The notes under the pieces: generated by a model
Database searches by the model: none
The model's input: the letters and a program-made list of their open reading frames with translations, nothing else
Told to the model about the DNA's origin: nothing
Part shown: positions 58,549 to 64,000 of the stretch, in pieces
How the letters are laid out: each line of letters opens with the position of its first letter
Position numbering within the stretch: the stretch's first letter is position 1
Translations under genes and position numbers: made by a program
Assembly (NCBI GenBank): GCA_022822445.1
Contig: JAJEBR010000054.1
Location: 1-64,000 of the forward strand
Reading direction: 5' to 3'
DNA: 64,000 nucleotides
From: Gemmatimonadota bacterium
GTDB taxonomy: Bacteria > Gemmatimonadota > Gemmatimonadetes > Longimicrobiales > Gaopeijiaceae

Positions 58549-59859
58549 GTGCCGATGAAGAACCCACCTCATCCGGGCCTGTCCGTGCGCCATGATTGTC
58601 TGGAGCCGCTGGGGCTTACCGTGACGGCGGCGGCGCTTCTGCTCGTCGCCGCGGTGTGCGACCGTCCCGAGTCCCCGGCCCAGGCTCCCGCCGTCACCTT
58701 CCAGGACTCGGCCGGCATCCGGATCGTCGAGAGCCATGCCCCGCAGTGGGACGAGGGCACCGCGTGGACGGTCGCGTCGGAGCCGGTAATCGCCATCGGA
58801 GGGTACACGGGCACCGGGGAGCCCCGGGATTCGAGTCACCTGGTCTGGGATATCCGCGACGTTGCACCCCTCTCGGACGGCCGGGTTGCCATGCTCTCCC
58901 GCGGCGAGAAGAAGGTGTTCGTCTTCGAGTCCTCGGGGACGTTCTCGACATCGATCGGTCGTGTGGGACAGGGCCCGGGCGAGTACCGTTATCCGGACCA
59001 CCTTCAGGTCCTCCCGGGCGATACTCTGGTGATCTGGGATGTGCTCGGCCCGGTGGCCTATTTCGACGCTTCCGGTGAGCTACTGAGGGACTGGCGTGTT
59101 GATGTCGAAGCGTTGCTCGCTGCTACGCGCAAACCGAATCAGGTTTCGCCCGAGAGGGCACACCTGCCATTGACGGACGGGTCATTCATCGTCCTGGTCG
59201 GCCTCGCACCAGGCGATGTCGTTCCGCCCCTGGGGGTGCCCTACCGTGCGCCGGTGGAGTTCTTCCGGATCGATTCCACCTACACCGCTCATTCCTTGGG
59301 TCGCTGGGAGGAGCGTGAACACCTCTACCTGCACCCCTGGGGTCCCCCGGTCCTGCCCTTTCCATTCGGAGTGCAGTTGGCGGCAGGGGGAACCCCGACC
59401 GCGGTCTACATCAGCAACACCGATCAATACGAGATTCACCGGTATTCCACGACGGGCGTGCTCCGGAGGATAATCAGGCGGACGGCAGAACCGATCTCCA
59501 TCACCGCCGGGGACATCCAGGAATGGAAGGATGGATTTCCGGTTTACCAGGACTCGTGGGATACCTGGGACCGGGCTGTCGACGGGCTGCCGCCGCGGGA
59601 ATTCAGGCCGCCGATCGCCGGGCTTCTGGTGGATTCCCGAGGCTACCTGTGGGTCATGGACAGCTACCGCCTGGACCGTTCGGGGAGCGAATGGAGCGTA
59701 TTCGATCCGGCCGGCCACTGGCTGGGGACGCTGGAGATCCCGTTGGGGCGCGTGGAGTGGATCGGAGAGGATCTGATTCTGGGAGTCAACCAGGATCTGG
59801 ATACCGGGGTGCAGGTGGTGAAGGGGTATCGGCTGAACCGCAACCCGGGGCCGTCCTGA
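58549..59859 (+). CDS. Propeller lipoprotein with a HigA-derived leader
   Basis: GTG at 58549 has AGGAGGT 7 bases upstream and reads PMKNPPHPGLSVRHDCLEPL and GLTV, the N-terminus of HigA antitoxins, then passes directly into ALLLVAAVCDRP, a lipobox, and a full 6-bladed propeller (VTFQDSAGIRIVESHAPQWD, GRVGQGPGEYRYPDHLQVLP, ending GVQVVKGYRLNRN). A shorter start at GTG 58619 would give a normal signal peptide. The propeller part is intact, about 410 residues, and closest to the one at 54,395. The chimera suggests capture of higBA expression signals. Confidence 0.7.
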   Translation: MPMKNPPHPGLSVRHDCLEPLGLTVTAAALLLVAAVCDRPESPAQAPAVTFQDSAGIRIVESHAPQWDEGTAWTVASEPVIAIGGYTGTGEPRDSSHLVWDIRDVAPLSDGRVAMLSRGEKKVFVFESSGTFSTSIGRVGQGPGEYRYPDHLQVLPGDTLVIWDVLGPVAYFDASGELLRDWRVDVEALLAATRKPNQVSPERAHLPLTDGSFIVLVGLAPGDVVPPLGVPYRAPVEFFRIDSTYTAHSLGRWEEREHLYLHPWGPPVLPFPFGVQLAAGGTPTAVYISNTDQYEIHRYSTTGVLRRIIRRTAEPISITAGDIQEWKDGFPVYQDSWDTWDRAVDGLPPREFRPPIAGLLVDSRGYLWVMDSYRLDRSGSEWSVFDPAGHWLGTLEIPLGRVEWIGEDLILGVNQDLDTGVQVVKGYRLNRNPGPS

Positions 59860-59868
59860 CCCGGGCGC

Positions 59869-60909
59869 CTACGCTTTTCGCGCCACCGCCGCCGCGATCA
59901 ACCCCCCGTGCTCGCGCCCGTTCTCGATGAAGATCTTGTTCGCGTTGAATCCGGCCGCGATCACGCCGGCGATGTAGACGCCCGGCACGTTCGTCTCCAT
60001 GGTGGCGCGGTCGTGGTCGGGGATCCCGGTGCGGGAGTCGGTGTGGGCGCCGAGGCTGTGCAGCAGGGTGCGGTCGGGGCGCCAGCCGGTCATGGCGAGC
60101 ACCCAGTCGCAGGGGACCTCGGTGGCTGCGCCGGCGCCGTCGCGCACGATCGTGGCCGTGCCGGGGGCTAGCCGGGAGACCCGTGACCCCCAGTGCATGG
60201 GGATCTCGCCGCTCGCGATGCGGTTGTCGATGTCGGGCCGCACCCAGGGCTTGACGCCGCGGTCGAAGACGTCCAGGAAGTGCACCATCCGCACCCGCAC
60301 GCCGTTGCGGTAGAGCTCCAGCGCGGCCTCGACCGCCGAGTTTCCGCCGCCCACGACCGTCACGTCCTGGCCGAAGAACGGGTAGGGCTCCCTGTAGTAG
60401 TGGATGACGCGGTCGTGCGGCTGTCCATCCTCCAGGTCGAGGCGGTTGGGCTTGCCGAATCCGCCGGTGGCGATGACGACGGCGCGGGCGTGGATGCGGT
60501 CCTCCCGGCCGCAACGGGTGCGAGTGGAGAGGACGAACCCGCTGTCCGCCGGTGCCGTTGCCGACTGGATCCGGGAGTCGGTCGTGGCACCGGCCGGAGC
60601 ACGGTCAATCCCCGTCACCTCCTCGTACTGCCGCACCTTCAGCCCATGATGGGCGACCACACGGCGATAGTAGGCCAGCGCCTGCTGCCGGGTCGGCTTC
60701 GCGTCGGGGATTGTGAACGGCACGCCGCCGATCTCCAGCCGCTCCGCCGTGGAGAAGAAGGTCATGTAGTAGGGGTAGTGCGTCAGTGACTCGGTGATGC
60801 AGCCGCGGTCGACGACGGCATAGCGGAGCCCTTCCTCCTTCGCGGCCACTGCCACGGCAAGACCGCACGGGCCGGCCCCGACGATCGCCAGGTCCAGGGC
60901 GTCGGCCAT
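59869..60909 (-). CDS. ypdA: YpdA-family bacillithiol disulfide reductase-like protein
   Basis: FAD/NADPH-dependent oxidoreductase of 346 residues. The N-terminal dinucleotide fold is DLAIVGAGPCGLAVAVAA, with HYPYYMTFFSTAERLEIGG typical of YpdA, a second nucleotide fold VTVVGGGNSAVEAALELY, and the late GVYIAGVIAAGFNANKIF. The Cys in GPCGLA is the YpdA-conserved cysteine. No redox CxxC is present, as expected. It implies a low-molecular-weight thiol such as bacillithiol; no bshABC genes lie in this window. Confidence 0.85.
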   Translation of the reverse strand: MADALDLAIVGAGPCGLAVAVAAKEEGLRYAVVDRGCITESLTHYPYYMTFFSTAERLEIGGVPFTIPDAKPTRQQALAYYRRVVAHHGLKVRQYEEVTGIDRAPAGATTDSRIQSATAPADSGFVLSTRTRCGREDRIHARAVVIATGGFGKPNRLDLEDGQPHDRVIHYYREPYPFFGQDVTVVGGGNSAVEAALELYRNGVRVRMVHFLDVFDRGVKPWVRPDIDNRIASGEIPMHWGSRVSRLAPGTATIVRDGAGAATEVPCDWVLAMTGWRPDRTLLHSLGAHTDSRTGIPDHDRATMETNVPGVYIAGVIAAGFNANKIFIENGREHGGLIAAAVARKA

Positions 60910-62685
60910 TCAGCTGATCGGCCGCCCCTGCCGCAGCACGACCTCGCCCGGCAGCGCGTCCGTGAACTCGCCGGCATCGACCGTCAGCACCCCGTTCACC
61001 ATCACGTAGTCCACCCCTTCGCTGTACAGCGCCGGCTCCAGCACGGTCGCGCGGTCCTGGATGCGGTCGTAGTCGAAGATGACGATGTCCGCCTTGAACC
61101 CCTCGCGCAGCAGGCCGCGGTCCGCCAGCCCGATGATGCGTGCGGGCAGCCCGGTCATCGAACGGACCGCGAAGGGCAGCGAAATCGCGTTCAGCTCCTT
61201 CACGTAGCGCGCGATCTTGCGGGTGAAGGCGCCGAAGTGCCGCGGGTGCGCCCCGGGGACCGACGCGAAGCCGGGAGCGCCCTCAATCCCGCTCACCCCG
61301 GCGTCGGACGCCGTCGCAGTGTAGTCCTGCCGGTAGTAGTTGACGACGTCCATGTCGTGCATCCCGTAGCCGCGCGTCCGCGCTCCGCCGAGCAGGCCAG
61401 GATAGCCGTTGAGCGCCATGTGCACGACCACCTCCTGGTAGGTCATGTCCATTTCGGCGCCGAGCCCGGCAAGCGTTTTGCCCACGAAGTCGCGGTCGGG
61501 GTAGTCGACCACCACCACGCGGTCGGCCCCGCCGTTGTGGTCCACGATCCAGGCGATGTCCCGCTCGATGACGGCGCGGCTGGCGGGGTCGCTCCAGCGC
61601 CGGGAGAGGAGCTGGCGGGCGTTGTCGAAGATGCCGTCCGTGTTGTAGACGGGACTGTCGCGGCCGCCGCTGGTGTCGACGCTGTCGTGCACGAGGCTCC
61701 AGCGGGGGATCATCGGGCGCGCGCCGCCGCCGAAGGTCTCGTAGGGATAGACGTCGAGGCAGACCTCCAGCCCCTCGGCACGGGCCGCGTTCACGACCAC
61801 CGTGTCGTGGGCCGAGCGCCCGAAGCTGGAACGTCCGCGGGACTTGTGGTGGCTCGCGACGACGCGAATCCCCGTCTCGCGCGCGATGTTGATCGTCTCC
61901 TCCAGCCCCTGCAGTCCGTCCACCGGCCAGTCGTCGACCATGCTGGGGAGCTGCCAGAGCGGCATGATCGCCTCGCTGCGCTGGTGCGCGACGTAGAAGC
62001 CGTCGTACGGCGCCACGACCGACGCGAGCGCCACGATTTCCTCGGGCTCGCTGAAGCGTGCGGGACGGTATTCGACGCCTGCGCCGAGCCCCCACGCCCC
62101 AGCCTCCATGCCCTGCCGGACCAGCCCCTGCATCCGCGCGATCTCCTGCTCGGTGGCCGGCCGCTCGTAGTCGCTGCCCATGACGTAGCCGCGCACCGTG
62201 CTGTGGCCGACCATCGGGACAAAGTTCATCGCGTGGCCCTGGCCCCTGAGCGCCGCGACCTCCGAGGTGATCGGCCAGCGGATGTTGCGGCCGTCCGGTG
62301 CCCCGATCACCGTGGTGAGGCCCTGGCTGTTGAGGCTCCTCGCCCGCCGCGGTTCGAGGTAGAGGGACGTCATGGCGCGGTCGGCGTGCGAGTGCAGGTC
62401 GATGAAGCCGGGGCTGACGTACATGCCGTCTGCGTCGATGACTCGCCGGGCGGTGGCGCCGGGCATTCGGGCGATGCGGACGATGCGGTCCCCGTTGATG
62501 GCGATGTCGGCGCGGAACCAGTCGTTGCCGGTGCCGTCGAGGACGCGGCCGTTGCGGATGAGGACGTCGTAGTCCTGGGCGGTGGCGGGGGTGGGGGCGG
62601 CTGCCGCGAGGAGGGCGGCCGCGAGCAAGCCGAGGAAATGTAAAGACGGCTTTACCAAATGTCGTGTCGACTTTACAGTCCTCAT
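60910..62685 (-). CDS. Exported D-aminoacylase-like amidohydrolase
   Basis: A 591-residue metal-dependent hydrolase with a signal peptide (FLGLLAAALLAAAAPTPATAQ). YDVLIRNGRVLDGTGNDWFR and PGFIDLHSHADRA are the amidohydrolase opening, with His-x-His metal ligands; later ligands are in ASHHKSRGR and PGAHPRHFGAFTRKI. GLADRGLLREGFKADIVIFD closes the composite beta-sandwich. The ATG overlaps the stop of the upstream amidohydrolase (ATGA). The dyad element copy B covers codons 3-16. Confidence 0.85.
   Translation of the reverse strand: MRTVKSTRHLVKPSLHFLGLLAAALLAAAAPTPATAQDYDVLIRNGRVLDGTGNDWFRADIAINGDRIVRIARMPGATARRVIDADGMYVSPGFIDLHSHADRAMTSLYLEPRRARSLNSQGLTTVIGAPDGRNIRWPITSEVAALRGQGHAMNFVPMVGHSTVRGYVMGSDYERPATEQEIARMQGLVRQGMEAGAWGLGAGVEYRPARFSEPEEIVALASVVAPYDGFYVAHQRSEAIMPLWQLPSMVDDWPVDGLQGLEETINIARETGIRVVASHHKSRGRSSFGRSAHDTVVVNAARAEGLEVCLDVYPYETFGGGARPMIPRWSLVHDSVDTSGGRDSPVYNTDGIFDNARQLLSRRWSDPASRAVIERDIAWIVDHNGGADRVVVVDYPDRDFVGKTLAGLGAEMDMTYQEVVVHMALNGYPGLLGGARTRGYGMHDMDVVNYYRQDYTATASDAGVSGIEGAPGFASVPGAHPRHFGAFTRKIARYVKELNAISLPFAVRSMTGLPARIIGLADRGLLREGFKADIVIFDYDRIQDRATVLEPALYSEGVDYVMVNGVLTVDAGEFTDALPGEVVLRQGRPIS
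62639..62677. repeat. Dispersed dyad element, copy B
   Basis: GTAAAG at 62640-62645 and CTTTAC at 62671-62676 flank a centre matching copy A at 44588 (30 of 38 bases). It lies inside the start of the amidohydrolase gene, codons 3-16. Confidence 0.65.
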
Positions 62686-64000
62686 CTCTCGATCATCCTT
62701 CCCACGATGGCCTGGCCCGGCATCGCACCCTCGACGTTCTCTCCGTCGCGAACGACGAACTCGCCACCCACCAGCACATGCATCACTCCGACGGAATAGG
62801 ACAGGTCCTCCTCGAAGGTGGCGGTATCGATGATGCGGTCCGGCTCGAACACCGCGATATCGGCGTCCATCCCGACCTGCAACCGCCCCTTGCGGGCCGC
62901 CTGGTCGGTCATCCCCTCGAGCCGCCGGGCGGGCATGATGGTGATCTTCGCCAGCGCGTCCATCAGCGGCAGGAGACCGCCGTCCCTGGCATAGTGTCCC
63001 AGGAAGCGCGAAAAGGTGCCCGCGCCGCGTGGATGCGCGCCCGGTGCATAGCGCATTCCGTCGGAAGCGACCATCACGAAATCGCTCGCGAGCGCCTCGC
63101 GGATCCACTCGTCCCTCATCATGTGGATGATCACCGTGCCGCCCTGCCGGCGGTTGCTGCGGAAGGTCTCCTCCGTCAGCCGCTCGCCGGAGTCCTGCAA
63201 CTGGACATCGCCGTAGCTGATCTGGAGCTTCTCCTGCCAGCCGGGGTCGAAGATCGCGGACTCGATGCCGGTCGACGCCGCGGTGTAGGGGTAGGCCTCG
63301 GTGGTGACGTCGAATCCGCGGCTCTGCACGCCGCCGATGAGGTCGAGGATCGGCCCGATGTTCCAGAGGCTGGAGCTGTTGACGTGGACGATGTGGAGCG
63401 ACGCGCCGGTGGCCACCGCGTTGGCGAGCACCTCCTGCATGGCGCTGATGGTCATGTCGCGGACGTGCGTGTAGATGGTCGTGTTGGCTTCGGCCGCGAA
63501 CTTGAAGACTTCGAGGATCTCCTCCAGCGAGGCGCCCGGGTAGTACTGGTGCGCCATCCCGATCCCGAGGGCGCCTTCGGAGAGGCCACGTTGCAGAGCG
63601 TTGCGGAGCGCGGGATAGTCCTCGCGGGCGACCGGATCGTAGCGGCCCGCCGACCCCACGGACCCGAGTTCGCGCTGCCCGGCGTTCCGATCGGTGTCGA
63701 GCATCGCGCGGGCCTGCTCCAGCGCGGCGACCCGTCCCGGCATGGCCCAGGCCCGATTGGACATGTGCGATACGGTCGCGCCGTAGTTGAGGATCGCGCC
63801 CTCGCCCCTCCGTGCCAGGAATGCCGCCGGACTCGCCGCGCCGCTCTCCAGCTCGAGCGCGGTGGTGACCCCGTCCCGCGCCTGGAACTCGTTGGCGCGG
63901 TTGGACTGCCCGTGCGCGTGCAGGTCGATGAAGCCCGGCGCGACGACCAGCCCCGTGACGTCCACCACGATCTCGCCCGTGAGCGGATCCTCCGAGATCG
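62682..64000 (-). CDS. D-aminoacylase-like amidohydrolase, cut by window edge
   Basis: The last 438 residues of an amidohydrolase; the frame is open to the window edge (EDPLTGEIVVDVTGLVVAPG), so the true start lies outside. Metal-site segments are GFIDLHAHGQSNRANEFQ, IYTHVRDM, HIVHVNSSS and SDGMRYAPGAHPRG; the end LPLMDALAKITIMPARRLEG and GRLQVGMDADIAVFEPDRI is typical of N-acyl-D-amino-acid deacylases. Its stop overlaps the start of the next amidohydrolase (ATGA), so the paralogues are co-translated. Confidence 0.85.
   Translation of the reverse strand, partial: ISEDPLTGEIVVDVTGLVVAPGFIDLHAHGQSNRANEFQARDGVTTALELESGAASPAAFLARRGEGAILNYGATVSHMSNRAWAMPGRVAALEQARAMLDTDRNAGQRELGSVGSAGRYDPVAREDYPALRNALQRGLSEGALGIGMAHQYYPGASLEEILEVFKFAAEANTTIYTHVRDMTISAMQEVLANAVATGASLHIVHVNSSSLWNIGPILDLIGGVQSRGFDVTTEAYPYTAASTGIESAIFDPGWQEKLQISYGDVQLQDSGERLTEETFRSNRRQGGTVIIHMMRDEWIREALASDFVMVASDGMRYAPGAHPRGAGTFSRFLGHYARDGGLLPLMDALAKITIMPARRLEGMTDQAARKGRLQVGMDADIAVFEPDRIIDTATFEEDLSYSVGVMHVLVGGEFVVRDGENVEGAMPGQAIVGRMIER

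Overview
The window is a very GC-rich bacterial chromosome segment. Its gene content suggests a marine, possibly sponge-associated, member of the Gemmatimonadota: many secreted 6-bladed beta-propeller lipoproteins, paired D-aminoacylase-like amidohydrolases, a PQQ quinoprotein, a tannase-family esterase, a secreted protein with about 23 ankyrin repeats, and YpdA. This placement rests on protein style only. No rRNA or tRNA gene was found to fix it.

Bases 1 to about 10,300 look like an integrated mobilizable element whose left end lies outside the window. From left to right it holds a compact minus-strand set of small uncharacterised genes (95-1373), a candidate transfer origin, and a ColE1-style mobilization cluster in which two genes lie inside the relaxase gene in another frame (1979-3827). 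These are followed by a cytosine methyltransferase/GIY-YIG restriction pair (3977-5814), a convergent ParB-like / adenine methyltransferase / Vsr operon (5875-8723), and a P4-type tyrosine integrase (9000-10220) with three copies of a 9-base motif at its start. The element ends next to thrS.

Bases 10,560-24,250 hold thrS, a methyltransferase, a copper/silver efflux operon (His-rich protein, CusC, CusB, CusA), a VapBC module that appears to have cut a secreted-protein gene short, a divergent Zur/ZrgA zinc pair and a quinoprotein. Bases 24,396-35,670 hold a Phd/PIN module, a tannase-family esterase, a TPR gene with an in-frame TAG exactly at its signal peptide end, a cyclophilin, two tandem beta-propeller paralogues, a serine hydrolase, a NUDIX hydrolase and gamma-glutamyltransferase.

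Upstream of lon (36,131) are four helically phased 15-base palindromes followed by a near-consensus sigma-54 promoter, so lon is predicted to be activated by an enhancer-binding protein. selD (40,028-41,101) is a selenoprotein gene: an in-frame TGA occupies the catalytic Cys position and a SECIS-like hairpin follows it. Its usual prediction would lose the first 34 codons.

Bases 41,269-44,560 form a tightly overlapping SirB1-like / YgfZ / alpha-beta hydrolase operon. Bases 44,674-51,329 hold the ankyrin protein, a DUF5674 gene pair and an S9 peptidase. Bases 51,370-59,859 are a turnover zone of propeller lipoproteins mixed with toxin-antitoxin genes. It includes a live VapBC-propeller operon, a VapC relic, a frameshifted propeller, a propeller tail relic, and a HigB / HigA-leader / propeller reading frame. 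The window ends with ypdA and two amidohydrolases, the last one cut by the window edge. A 38-base dyad element occurs twice, 18 kb apart, with one base-pair-compensating change.
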